From positions 1-24,020 of IMG/VR virus record IMGVR_UViG_3300030339_000237: 24,020 nucleotides of DNA; one strand, 5' to 3'. The translations under genes were made by a program, and so were the position numbers. This DNA is from a virus. Shown piece after piece: positions 1 to 6,597 of this stretch (position 1 is its first letter; every line of letters begins with the position of its first letter). Under the pieces are notes generated by a model that was not told the origin of the DNA, searched no databases, and saw only the letters and a list, made by a program, of their open reading frames with translations.

Positions 1-4
1 AATT

Positions 5-331
5 ATGAAAGAACTATTAAAATCCGTTCAGACCTTAACCGCTGAAGAATTGGCGCGGTCATATGAAAAGTTTCCTAAGTTCAACAGCCCGCATGAGGGG
101 TACGCGGTGATAGCAGAGGAGATTGATGAACTGCGTGACGAATTTGAGGGCAGTGACAATATTCAAAGATCCGCTGAATGGTTATGGCATTGTGTAAAGC
201 ACAATAGCAAATATTCTGTCAATGCCGTTGAACAGTTGAAAGCCGCCGCAATAAGATCAGCTGCCGAAGCTATCCAAGTGGCTGCAATGGCGCAAAAATA
301 TATTGATTCGTTGGGCGGTGAGCAAAAATGA
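5..331 (+). CDS. MazG-like phage protein (108 aa)
   Basis: The protein is all-alpha in composition. It carries an acidic EEIDELRDE motif near residues 38-46, preceded by a SPHEGYAV segment, and ends in a helix of the type EAIQVAAMAQKYI. This pattern is typical of short phage proteins related to the MazG/all-alpha NTP pyrophosphatase fold, where the EExxE motif binds Mg2+. A second acidic metal-binding motif is not obvious, so catalytic activity is uncertain. The start lies five bases into the window, so its ribosome binding site and promoter cannot be judged. Its stop overlaps the next start as ATGA, which implies translational coupling in an early operon. Family assignment is by motif memory only. 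Confidence 0.6.
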   Translation: MKELLKSVQTLTAEELARSYEKFPKFNSPHEGYAVIAEEIDELRDEFEGSDNIQRSAEWLWHCVKHNSKYSVNAVEQLKAAAIRSAAEAIQVAAMAQKYIDSLGGEQK

Positions 332-720
332 GCTTTTGGATCAGCAAAATAGTCAAGCATACCAAAAAGCCACACCGTTGTGAGTTCTGCGGCGTGAAAA
401 TTCCAGTCGGCAGCAGCTGCCATAATGAAGTCGGTACATACTGCGGAGATTTCAATAATTACTATCTCTGCGAAAGATGCCGCACTCTTTTAACGTCAAA
501 ACAAGGGCCTTGGGACAACGACGGAGACGAACTTGGAGAATTTCATGATATCTTATTCGACTCTGATATGCTCGTTTGCCCTAAATGCGGTAAAAGCAAT
601 CATAGAGAATATGATTATTCAGATGATATGCTTTCGATTGACCTTGAATGCAATAATTGCGATCACAAATATACGGTCGACTTATCTGCTAAAGCTCTGA
701 TGGCCGGTGACACTCCATGA
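328..720 (+). CDS. Zinc-ribbon protein with three CxxC pairs (130 aa)
   Basis: The N-terminal half has CEFC (residues 18-21) and CERC (about 48-51), a likely treble-clef or zinc-ribbon pair. The C-terminal half has a second pair, CPKC (about 86-89) and CNNC (about 108-111), so two zinc sites are likely. Between them is an acidic, Asp/Glu-rich linker. No catalytic domain is visible; a nucleic-acid or protein binding role is inference. The ATG at 328 overlaps the upstream stop as ATGA and the gene ends in another ATGA overlap at 717-720, so it is translationally coupled on both sides. Confidence 0.75.
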   Translation: MSFWISKIVKHTKKPHRCEFCGVKIPVGSSCHNEVGTYCGDFNNYYLCERCRTLLTSKQGPWDNDGDELGEFHDILFDSDMLVCPKCGKSNHREYDYSDDMLSIDLECNNCDHKYTVDLSAKALMAGDTP

Positions 721-818
721 CCATAACAATCGCTCCGCACCCAGTTATCATATGTGTGGTTATTATCGTTCTGGCCGTTTACTGTTGTTGTGTAGTGGCG
801 GGGAGGGCGGATAGATGA
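717..818 (+). CDS. Small one-helix membrane peptide (33 aa)
   Basis: The frame opens with the ATG of an ATGA overlap with the upstream stop and closes in another ATGA overlap with the HTH gene at 815. The peptide has a run of hydrophobic residues from about position 5 to 28 (Ile/Val/Leu/Cys rich, including three consecutive cysteines) and a short basic tail ending GRADR, consistent with a single transmembrane segment. No family recognised. The perfect fit between two coupled genes is the main support. Its last codons also contain the ribosome binding site (GGGGAGGGCGGA) of the next gene. Confidence 0.55.
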   Translation: MTITIAPHPVIICVVIIVLAVYCCCVVAGRADR

Positions 819-1021
819 GTGAATTTGCAGAGAGGCTCAAACAGATCCGCTTAGACCGGGACGAGCATCAAAAACACGCCGCTTTAAAAATTGGGATTAT
901 GCCGCACCAATTGTTCGAATATGAATCAGGTCGGCACGAGCCGGGACTAATAATTCTGATTGCGATTTCGGATTACTACCATGTGAGTACAGATTATTTA
1001 CTGGGGAGGGCGGAGAAATGA
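815..1021 (+). CDS. Xre/Cro-family helix-turn-helix protein (68 aa)
   Basis: This is a single HTH_3 domain. It has an N-terminal helix (FAERLKQIRLDRDEHQ), a recognition segment near residues 25-40 with the YESGRHEPG motif, and a C-terminal DYYHVSTDYLLGR typical of Xre proteins. The family binds operator DNA as a dimer. The usual Q in the first HTH helix is replaced (KHAALKIGIMPHQL), so the DNA-contact helix is somewhat divergent. The gene is coupled to its neighbours by ATGA overlaps on both sides and sits inside an early operon rather than opposite a divergent repressor, so a transcription factor acting within the lytic program is more likely than the master repressor. Confidence 0.85.
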   Translation: MSEFAERLKQIRLDRDEHQKHAALKIGIMPHQLFEYESGRHEPGLIILIAISDYYHVSTDYLLGRAEK

Positions 1022-1179
1022 ATCTTTTAAAATTAATCCCACGCAAGCCAAAGCGTCAAAGCAATGAAAAAGGTGGATTTGTTTTTATCTGTCCGCACTG
1101 CAAGGAAATGGTTTCAGTAAATTGCAAACCGCATAAGTCGTGCTACTGGTGTGGGCAGAAAATAAAGGAGGAAAAATAG
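1018..1179 (+). CDS. Small zinc-ribbon protein (53 aa)
   Basis: The frame starts in an ATGA overlap with the HTH gene and runs to TAG at 1177. The protein has a basic N-terminus and two knuckles, CPHC (residues 25-28) and CYWC (residues 42-45), spaced as in a minimal zinc ribbon. The ribosome binding site in front of its ATG, GGGGAGGGCGGA, is identical over 12 bases to the one before the upstream gene. Its final codons (AAGGAGGAA) provide the ribosome binding site of the radical SAM gene. Function unknown; nucleic-acid binding is a guess. Confidence 0.7.
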   Translation: MNLLKLIPRKPKRQSNEKGGFVFICPHCKEMVSVNCKPHKSCYWCGQKIKEEK

Positions 1180-1180
1180 C

Positions 1181-1888
1181 ATGAAACCAATTTATGAGCC
1201 AAAAGGGAAAGCCAAAGAGTACGGAGATTTTGCAATCAATATCTATACAGGATGTCCACACAAGTGCTATTACTGCTTTGCTCCGAATGTGTTGCACCGG
1301 ACAAAAGAAGCGTTTCATAACTGCGTAGAACTGCGTAAGGGCATTGTTGAAGCCGTGAAACGCCAGTTAGATGCGGATAAAATAACTGATAAACTAATTC
1401 ATCTTTGCTTTGTCTGCGATCCGTACCCAGTTGGATACGATTCCACACCGACACGCGAAATTATCAAGGCAATTAAAGAGTCAGGCAACCATGTGCAAAT
1501 TCTTACAAAGGGTGGCAAGATGGCAGAACGTGATTTTGATTTGCTTGATAGTAAAGACAGGTTCGGAGTTACAGTATCCACTTTTGATGGACATTTACCC
1601 GAACCATTTGCGGCTCCGGTTTCAGATCGTCTTTATACTCTTTTTTCAGCAAAGCAAAAAGGAATTTTCACATGGGTTTCCTGTGAACCGGTTTTAGATG
1701 AAGAATCGATTTATCAACTAATTTCAACCATTGACACCATCGACCTGTACAAAATTGGAAAACTAAATTATCACCCGTCAGGCATTAACTGGAAAGAATT
1801 TGGACAAGAATGCGAACGACTTTGCAAATTGTACAACAGAAATTATTACATCAAAGACGGACTGCGGAAAGAAATGGAGGACATATGA
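1181..1888 (+). CDS. Radical SAM protein, SPL-like (235 aa)
   Basis: A CPHKCYYC motif at residues 25-32 gives the CxxxCxxC cysteines that ligate the 4Fe-4S cluster of radical SAM enzymes, preceded by the usual YTGC turn. The rest fits a short TIM-barrel: HLCFVCDPYP near residue 73, HVQILTKGG near 104, GVTVSTFD near 129 and WVSCEPVLD near 165. The sequence recalls the spore-photoproduct-lyase-like family sometimes found in phages and resembles small standalone members without a SPASM or other auxiliary domain. Substrate unknown; nucleic-acid modification is plausible but inferred. A strong AAGGAGGA site lies about 10 bases upstream of the ATG, inside the preceding gene. Confidence 0.8.
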   Translation: MKPIYEPKGKAKEYGDFAINIYTGCPHKCYYCFAPNVLHRTKEAFHNCVELRKGIVEAVKRQLDADKITDKLIHLCFVCDPYPVGYDSTPTREIIKAIKESGNHVQILTKGGKMAERDFDLLDSKDRFGVTVSTFDGHLPEPFAAPVSDRLYTLFSAKQKGIFTWVSCEPVLDEESIYQLISTIDTIDLYKIGKLNYHPSGINWKEFGQECERLCKLYNRNYYIKDGLRKEMEDI

Positions 1889-1924
1889 GCGCAAAAGATT
1901 ACATAGATCCGGGCGGTGATAATC

Positions 1925-2023
1925 ATGTGGATTAACCCTTTCATACCCGGCGGAATCACAATGATTTTGCTTGAAATATTAGCACTGTTTCTGTATGTAA
2001 TTTTGAATGGGAGGAAGCGATAA
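1925..2023 (+). CDS. Small one-helix membrane peptide (32 aa)
   Basis: The ATG at 1925 follows GGGCGGTGAT by a few bases. The peptide has a hydrophobic segment at about residues 9-28 (Ile/Leu/Phe rich) followed by a basic C-terminus NGRKR, giving a likely single-pass, positive-inside topology. It ends at TAA 2021, two bases before the next ATG, and its last codons hold the GGGAGG ribosome binding site of that gene. No family recognised; coding status rests on spacing, the ribosome binding site and composition. Confidence 0.45.
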   Translation: MWINPFIPGGITMILLEILALFLYVILNGRKR

Positions 2024-2024
2024 A

Positions 2025-2270
2025 ATGTTTAACGGCATTACTGCACGCGGAACTGATTCTGCTAAGGTAATCGAAGTTATTGAAACCAAAGCAATGAAAG
2101 GCACAGGCGTTCAAACTGATCCGGTGCGAATCGTAACACAATATTGGAGCCTTGACGGTAAGCTTTTAGCTGAGTGTGACCCGTCCGCTCTAATTATTCA
2201 AAGCGATATAATCCAAGACGAAAAGGATTTATTTGAACAGATGAAGCACCGCCACATATCGATTGATTAA
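2025..2270 (+). CDS. Conserved phage hypothetical protein (81 aa)
   Basis: I chose the ATG at 2025 rather than an in-frame ATG at 2007 because GGGAGG (2009-2014) lies between them at ideal spacing to 2025. The protein is small, soluble and mixed alpha/beta. It has a VIEVIETKAMKG segment followed by PVRIVTQYWSLDGKLLAE, a pattern I associate with a widespread uncharacterised protein of clostridial phages. The C-terminus is charged and helical (DEKDLFEQMKHRH). It is the last gene of the first block; the next transcription signal is the promoter at 2322. Confidence 0.7.
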   Translation: MFNGITARGTDSAKVIEVIETKAMKGTGVQTDPVRIVTQYWSLDGKLLAECDPSALIIQSDIIQDEKDLFEQMKHRHISID

Positions 2271-2321
2271 AATTATTTATGAATCTATACCAAGATTACA
2301 TATTGATTGAACTTTCCTGAA

Positions 2322-2350
2322 TTGACAACTAAATAATTAGGCGATATAAT
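2322..2350 (+). promoter_or_regulatory. Sigma-A promoter of leader cassette 1
   Basis: A perfect TTGACA (2322-2327) and a perfect TATAAT (2345-2350) are separated by exactly 17 bases. It drives the leader/terminator element at 2357-2445 and, by readthrough, the replication genes from 2482. The same arrangement recurs at 7890, 12645 and 23226. Confidence 0.85.
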
Positions 2351-2356
2351 GAAGGT

Positions 2357-2445
2357 ATAAATTAAATATCGGTCTGTGAGCACTCAAGTGCCGCCTAAAT
2401 TTGGAATGTTGAGAAATACATCCCTGTTTAGGTGGCACTTTTTAT
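2357..2445 (+). ncRNA. Leader RNA cassette 1 with intrinsic terminator
   Basis: The predicted transcript starts about 7 bases after the -10 box. It contains ATAAATTAAATATC, then TGAG, then a mini-hairpin GCAC-TCAA-GTGC (2380-2391). The 3' half of that mini-hairpin is also the start of a terminator: AAGTGCC (2386-2392) pairs with GGCACTT (2434-2440), and CCTAAA (2394-2399) pairs with TTTAGG (2427-2432). An inner ATGT/ACAT stem carries the loop TGAGAAAT. A T-tract follows directly. The two hairpins are mutually exclusive, as in an attenuator. It could instead be an autonomous small RNA. The HTH gene begins about 40 bases downstream. Confidence 0.7.
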
Positions 2446-2481
2446 TTTATCAAAAAATTGTTTCCGATAAGGAGGTCACTC

Positions 2482-2688
2482 ATGAAAATTACAGCAAAGC
2501 AAATATTTAGAGAATATCGGTTAAAGCACGGCTATTCAATAAAATCGCTTGCGAAAGAAGCTGGCACTTCTTATCGGATGGTATATCGACTTGAAACCGG
2601 CCATTCGGTTTATCCGACTTCCGCGAAGAAAATATGTACGGCTTTAAAATGTGAATTCGATGATGTGTTTCAGATAGAGGGCAACTAG
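2482..2688 (+). CDS. Helix-turn-helix protein, Xre/Cro type (68 aa)
   Basis: The start at 2482 is set by AAGGAGGT (2469-2476) at good spacing; an upstream in-frame TTG lacks such a site. The sequence has the order expected for an HTH_3 domain: REYRLKHGYSIKSLAKEAGTS, then YRMVYRLETGHSVYP, then a KKICTALKCEFDDVF segment as in small Cro-like proteins. It is the first gene after cassette 1 and sits one base before the primase-like gene, so it may regulate the replication module or help load replication proteins. It ends in TAG. Confidence 0.8.
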   Translation: MKITAKQIFREYRLKHGYSIKSLAKEAGTSYRMVYRLETGHSVYPTSAKKICTALKCEFDDVFQIEGN

Positions 2689-2689
2689 A

Positions 2690-3298
2690 ATGGATTCATT
2701 TATTTATCAGCAGATCAGAGAACGCACCAGCATCCTTGAAATTGCAGAGTTGTATGGAATTGAATTGAACAGGCAGCATGAAGCCTGCTGCCCATTTCAC
2801 AATGAAAAGACACCATCGTTTCGGGTGTATCCTCAAAATCAATCGTACTATTGCTTTGGGTGCGGTGAATCAGGTGATTCGGTTAAACTGGTGGCCAAGC
2901 TGAACCATATAAGTAATCACGAAGCGGCTAAGATTATCAATGTCCAGTTTGGCTTAGGCCTTGACTTTGATAATCAGAAAATAGATTTCAGGTTAGTAAT
3001 GCAGCGTGAAAAAGAACTAGCAATACGGCGTAAATTTGCCAAATGGGTTCATGATGCATTTATTGTTTTATCTACATATCGTCGGAAACTTTGGGCTGCG
3101 CGAAGCAATCCAGAATCAGATCTGTTTCAGGAGAGCTTGCAAAGCCTCGATACAATTGACTATTACCTTGACTGTCTGCGTGATGAGCCGCAGGAGTTCT
3201 ATAAAATTAACCGAAAAGTGGTGATGAATATTGAAAACAGAACCTATGGAGTCGGACAGCCTAACGACAGAGGAATTCTTAGAGAAGCTAACGGCTGA
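2690..3298 (+). CDS. CHC2 zinc-finger primase-like protein (202 aa)
   Basis: Residues 1-90 match the zinc-binding domain of DnaG-type primases: RTSILEIAELYGIEL, then CPFHNEKTPSF (zinc ligands C34 and H37), then YYCFGCGESGD (C55 and C58), then helices ending in the EAAKIINVQFG segment. The remaining 110 residues are helical and charged, without the TOPRIM catalytic domain, so this is a stand-alone primase zinc domain. It probably works with the helicase encoded by the following gene, whose start lies 68 bases inside this one. Such split zinc-finger/helicase pairs are common in phage replication modules. A primase catalytic centre is not visible in either protein. Confidence 0.85.
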   Translation: MDSFIYQQIRERTSILEIAELYGIELNRQHEACCPFHNEKTPSFRVYPQNQSYYCFGCGESGDSVKLVAKLNHISNHEAAKIINVQFGLGLDFDNQKIDFRLVMQREKELAIRRKFAKWVHDAFIVLSTYRRKLWAARSNPESDLFQESLQSLDTIDYYLDCLRDEPQEFYKINRKVVMNIENRTYGVGQPNDRGILREANG

Positions 3299-5141
3299 AA
3301 ATATTCTTGAAGATGAAACTTTCCTGCGAGTATTTGACATTGAAAATCAGCTTGAAAAGACGAAATTCATTACTGCTTTGCGCGGTAAATCAAAGAAGTT
3401 TGGATTGACAAAAGATTTTAATGACCTACTTCGCGGATGGCAAGCCGAATACACCGAGCGGACAAAGCAAGTCGGTTCCAATATAATCATGTTCACTGAT
3501 GCGCCGCTGGCTGCTTTACGTTGTGGAGACTGGTCCGCAAACGATCAGGGCATATGGAAGCGAGAGAATCAGAACAATTCGTCTTCATCTGTTACCGCTT
3601 GCACACATCCAATTGAGCCGATTGAACGGCTTTACAATATTGATACTCAAACTGAAAAAATTAAACTCGCGTTCTTCCGGGACCGTAAGTGGCAAAATGT
3701 TACGGTTGAATCCGGTATATGTGCCGACAAGAGCCAAATTGTCCGGGGTCTTGCCAACCGTGGTGTGGCTGTTAATTCAAAAAGTGCGCCGTACCTGGTC
3801 GAATACATATCAGATGTGATATCGAAGAATGAGCAGCAAATACCTCATTATAGCTCAGTAAGTCGGTTGGGGTGGGTTTTCAATGGGTTCGCACCTTATG
3901 ACGATAAAATTAAATATGACGGTGACAATGATTTTCGTGGATTATATGATTCCATTACCGAGCTGGGTGATTATGAGCAATGGAAATTATATGTTTCTAA
4001 TCTGCGCAAGAACAGTATCTATTTACGGCTGCAGATGGCCGCTTCATTTGCCTCACCATTAATCGATAAAGTATCAGCCCTACCATTTGTATTCCATCTA
4101 TGGGGCGATACGGGAACCGGTAAGACAGTCGGACTTATGGTGGCTATGTCAATATGGGGAAATCCGGCATTAGGCGGCCTTGTGAGAACCATGAATATGA
4201 CTGCTAACAACATGTCCAGTACGGCAAGCTTTCTCTATTCTGTTCCATTTGCTGGGGATGAGTTGCAGCTACTAAAATCCAATTGGGATAACAATTATGA
4301 CAAAATTATTATGTTCTGTTGTGAGGGCATTGACCGCGGCAGAAACGTATCGCGCAATGCGGTTGAACGTCTCAAAACGTGGAAGAACAGCTTTCTATTT
4401 ACAGGAGAGGAGCCAGTCACAAAATCAGCGTCCGGTGGTGGCGTAAAGAATCGCGTCATTGAGGCTGAAATAAAAACCTTTGTTGTTCAAAACGGTAACG
4501 ATGTGGTTAATTTCATAACAGATAATTACGGATTTTCCGGAAAGCATTTCATTGACTTCATTAAGAAGACCAACCTACGTCCGCAATATTCAGAAATATT
4601 TGGCCAGATTTTAAAAGAAACTGACACGACCGAAAAGCAAGCTATGGCTATGGCTTGTATGCTTCTGGCAGATGAACTGGCAACGAAGTGCATTTTTACG
4701 GGTGAAGTTCCACTCACGATTGAACAAATTAAACCGTTCTTAGCTAGTACAAGTGAGGTGGATTCGGCAACGAGGGCCTATGACTGGTCGGTTAACTGGG
4801 TCGCAAGGAATCAGAATCGTTTTTTGCAACCTGAAAACATTTCTTCCCATTCTGAAAACAATGGTGAAGTTTGGGGCAAGTTTGAGGACAACATTGCAAC
4901 TATAAATAAAGACGTTTTTGCAGAGCAACTTCGAAAAGCTGGGTTTGACTATTCAATGGTCAGCAAGTTTGCAGAGCGTGGACAGGTCGTTAAGAATTCT
5001 CAGAATAAATTGGTTCATCAAACTAAGGTATACGGGATTAAAGCCAGCTATATTAAACTCAAAATGAAGCTAAATTCAGATGAGGATGATATGGAAGAGC
5101 TGAACGACTTGGAAGAAGTCTTACCTCAAAATTTTAGGTAA
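3231..5141 (+). CDS. DUF927-type replicative helicase/ATPase (636 aa)
   Basis: The P-loop is GDTGTGKT (residues 292-299), preceded by FHLW and followed by VGLMVAMSIWGNP. A Walker B-like segment VPFAGDELQ falls near residues 339-346. These match the DUF927 domain, a superfamily-3-like helicase/ATPase typical of phage and plasmid replication proteins. The N-terminal 280 residues hold a helical domain and a mixed alpha/beta region, and the C-terminal part may bind DNA. The start is a TTG at 3231 behind GGTGAT, overlapping the zinc-finger gene by 68 bases; an ATG at 3246 is the alternative. The stop codon lies inside the first exact plus-strand box (5137-5144) of the downstream iteron-like cluster. 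Confidence 0.85.
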   Translation: MKTEPMESDSLTTEEFLEKLTAENILEDETFLRVFDIENQLEKTKFITALRGKSKKFGLTKDFNDLLRGWQAEYTERTKQVGSNIIMFTDAPLAALRCGDWSANDQGIWKRENQNNSSSSVTACTHPIEPIERLYNIDTQTEKIKLAFFRDRKWQNVTVESGICADKSQIVRGLANRGVAVNSKSAPYLVEYISDVISKNEQQIPHYSSVSRLGWVFNGFAPYDDKIKYDGDNDFRGLYDSITELGDYEQWKLYVSNLRKNSIYLRLQMAASFASPLIDKVSALPFVFHLWGDTGTGKTVGLMVAMSIWGNPALGGLVRTMNMTANNMSSTASFLYSVPFAGDELQLLKSNWDNNYDKIIMFCCEGIDRGRNVSRNAVERLKTWKNSFLFTGEEPVTKSASGGGVKNRVIEAEIKTFVVQNGNDVVNFITDNYGFSGKHFIDFIKKTNLRPQYSEIFGQILKETDTTEKQAMAMACMLLADELATKCIFTGEVPLTIEQIKPFLASTSEVDSATRAYDWSVNWVARNQNRFLQPENISSHSENNGEVWGKFEDNIATINKDVFAEQLRKAGFDYSMVSKFAERGQVVKNSQNKLVHQTKVYGIKASYIKLKMKLNSDEDDMEELNDLEEVLPQNFR

Positions 5142-5404
5142 GACATTAGGTAAGACATTTTTGAGCCGCAAAAACCGCATGGATACTGGATATTATTATA
5201 TATAAATATAAAAGTCTTACCATCTTACTTATCTTACCTACTTTTTAACGGTTATATAAAAAATATTAATTATGATGAAATTAATTATTTTCTTATAATA
5301 CGCTGACCCTACTGCGATTTTTAGGTAAGACGGTAAGACCATAGACGGGGCGCGGCTTTAAAGGGTGTAATTGTCTTACTTTTGGAACTTTTCAAAGGTA
5401 AGAC
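5118..5404. other. Candidate replication origin with GGTAAGAC iterons
   Basis: The octamer GGTAAGAC occurs exactly on the plus strand at 5137, 5149, 5324, 5332 and 5397. Its complement GTCTTACC occurs at 5118 and 5214. Seven-of-eight matches lie at 5231 (ATCTTACC) and 5373 (GTCTTACT), with a weaker one at 5222. Some copies are tandem, 8 or 12 bases apart. Between them are long A/T-only tracts (about 5190-5213 and 5246-5300) suited to strand opening. The cluster immediately follows the helicase gene. Iterons plus an unwinding region next to replication genes is the classic theta-origin layout; a transcriptional operator array is the alternative. No gene lies in 5142-5433. Confidence 0.65.
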
Positions 5405-5433
5405 ATCAACTATTATGATTAAGGAGAATTAAT

Positions 5434-6003
5434 ATGAGCGAAGAATTGTCCAAACAAGAAGCAGCAGAGCAACGCATATTGAAACGTACCAAAGAACATC
5501 CACCCAAAGCGTTAAAGAATATAAAAGGTGAAGAAATGGGTGCACACTTCAATCGAATGCAATTGTTTAACGAAGGAACTATTAAACGTAGGGAATCTGG
5601 ATTCAACAAGGCGGTGCTCACAGACACAGACGAATTCATTCACTCCATTGATGAATATGTCGATTTCGTAAATAGAATTAAGCTGTATCCATCGGTACAA
5701 GGGTTATGCTTATATCTTGATATTTCGGACAGTACGTTCTATGCAATCGAAAACTTGGGCGATTTGCGCTCGGAGATTATTAAAAAATACAAACTCTATA
5801 TTTCAGAGTTTTTTAACCAAAGTGGCCTTGCACAGTCAACAAATCCGGCATTCTCCATCTATTATGGCAAGTCCGTACTAGGCCAGTCAGACCAGACACC
5901 AATGACCCTGAACGTCAACATCGGACAACAGAATGCAATCCAACCCGCCGAGATACAGGATGTAATACAGCTCACGCCGGACGATTGGAAGCAGGGAGAG
6001 TAG
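5434..6003 (+). CDS. Probable terminase small subunit (189 aa)
   Basis: The protein has a charged N-terminus, then a central segment PSVQGLCLYLDISDSTFYAIE that reads as a helix-turn-helix, followed by a long helix (SEIIKKYKLYISEFFNQSG) and a stretch NPAFSIYYGKSVLGQSDQTP. This order (HTH, oligomerisation helix, then a region where other families have a KNNFGW-like motif) is that of many small terminase subunits, which recognise the packaging site. The C-terminus is proline- and acid-rich. It starts with AAGGAG at good spacing and ends in TAG. It is more than 3 kb from the large terminase, which is unusual; a general DNA-binding protein is the alternative. Confidence 0.55.
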   Translation: MSEELSKQEAAEQRILKRTKEHPPKALKNIKGEEMGAHFNRMQLFNEGTIKRRESGFNKAVLTDTDEFIHSIDEYVDFVNRIKLYPSVQGLCLYLDISDSTFYAIENLGDLRSEIIKKYKLYISEFFNQSGLAQSTNPAFSIYYGKSVLGQSDQTPMTLNVNIGQQNAIQPAEIQDVIQLTPDDWKQGE

Positions 6004-6007
6004 AGCG

Positions 6008-6181
6008 GTGCACTGTGTAGGCATGCTGAATAGACCGCACCAGTCCAAGCAGATCAGTCTTAATAGGCTGGTCTGCTGTTATTTTGCCCTGATTGATGTA
6101 CTGTACGCGCCAATATGGGCGGCTTTGATGGCTTGTCTTGTATCTGATTGGGTAACAGCGAACTACACTAATTACATATGA
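6008..6181 (+). CDS. Possible small membrane protein (57 aa)
   Basis: A GTG at 6008 follows GGGAGAG (5994-6000) by 7 bases; an ATG at 6023 is the alternative start (52 aa). The product has a basic N-terminus (MLNRPHQSKQ) and a hydrophobic stretch from about residue 25 to 48 rich in Leu, Val, Ile, Cys and Ala, consistent with one or two short membrane segments. No family recognised. A strong hairpin (6048-6077) lies inside the frame and may instead be the terminator of the upstream gene, so coding status is uncertain. Confidence 0.3.
   Translation: MHCVGMLNRPHQSKQISLNRLVCCYFALIDVLYAPIWAALMACLVSDWVTANYTNYI
6048..6083 (+). terminator. Possible terminator or cis-acting hairpin after the small terminase
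   Basis: AGCAGATCAG (6048-6057) pairs with CTGGTCTGCT (6068-6077) over ten positions with one G-T pair and a ten-base loop, followed by GTTATTTTG, an interrupted T-tract. It would end transcription of the small terminase, but it also lies within a plausible small ORF, so one of the two calls may be wrong. Confidence 0.35.
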
Positions 6182-6530
6182 TCGTGCCTTGTGCGGGCGC
6201 GTGTGGGCGGACAGATACATGTGCATAACGCTGATACATTCAAATCGATTTGGCTTGATTGTTTGAATTACACAATCACATTTATTGATTAAACGTAAAT
6301 TCAAATAATATATTCAAGATTAAACGTAATTTTAGCATTTTGAGCACAATAAAATAGACAGATACACCCACCGGGACCCTATTACAGGAATGCACCCCGC
6401 GGCGGTTGGTCAACCCTCCCAGCAAATTTTAAAATAAAAAAGCCGTTTATAGCGCGGAACACCGATTCTGAAAAATTTTTAAAATACAAAAAGGCCGTTT
6501 TGAGTAGATAAAATATATTTACATAAACTA
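6182..6530. other. Non-coding region with two pairs of direct repeats
   Basis: No credible gene is seen here. GATTAAACGTAA occurs at 6287 and again at 6318, 31 bases apart (about three helical turns), resembling paired operators. An A-rich repeat of about 27 bases, AAATTTTAAAATA(C)AAAAA followed by GCCGTTT, occurs at 6424-6449 and 6473-6501 with three single-base indels. The block 6360-6420 is notably C-rich (CACCCACCGGGACCC and CCCCGCGGCGG) and differs in composition from its surroundings. Its position just upstream of the recombinase gene fits recombinase control, an attachment site or a packaging site, but none can be established from sequence alone. Confidence 0.5.
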
Positions 6531-6559
6531 TTGCAAAGTAAAAGTAATTACGCTATAAT
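6531..6559 (+). promoter_or_regulatory. Promoter of the serine recombinase gene
   Basis: TTGCAA (6531-6536) and a perfect TATAAT (6554-6559) are separated by 17 bases. The recombinase ATG at 6598 follows a GGAGGGG ribosome binding site (6585-6591). Unlike the four cassettes, no terminator hairpin lies between this promoter and its gene. Confidence 0.75.
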
Positions 6560-6597
6560 AAGAGCATGAAATACAAATCGAATCGGAGGGGTTTAAA

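Noticed and set aside
1885-1935. Sixteen-codon frame after the radical SAM gene, coupled by ATGA
   Set aside because: Too short and without hydrophobic or family features; its role may be only to carry ribosomes to the next start.
5118-5404. CRISPR array
   Set aside because: The repeated unit is only eight bases, occurs in both orientations and has irregular spacing, unlike CRISPR repeats.
5972-6304. Minus-strand frame of 110 codons across the gap after the small terminase
   Set aside because: No ribosome binding site or promoter on that strand, overlaps the end of the upstream gene, and composition is not protein-like.
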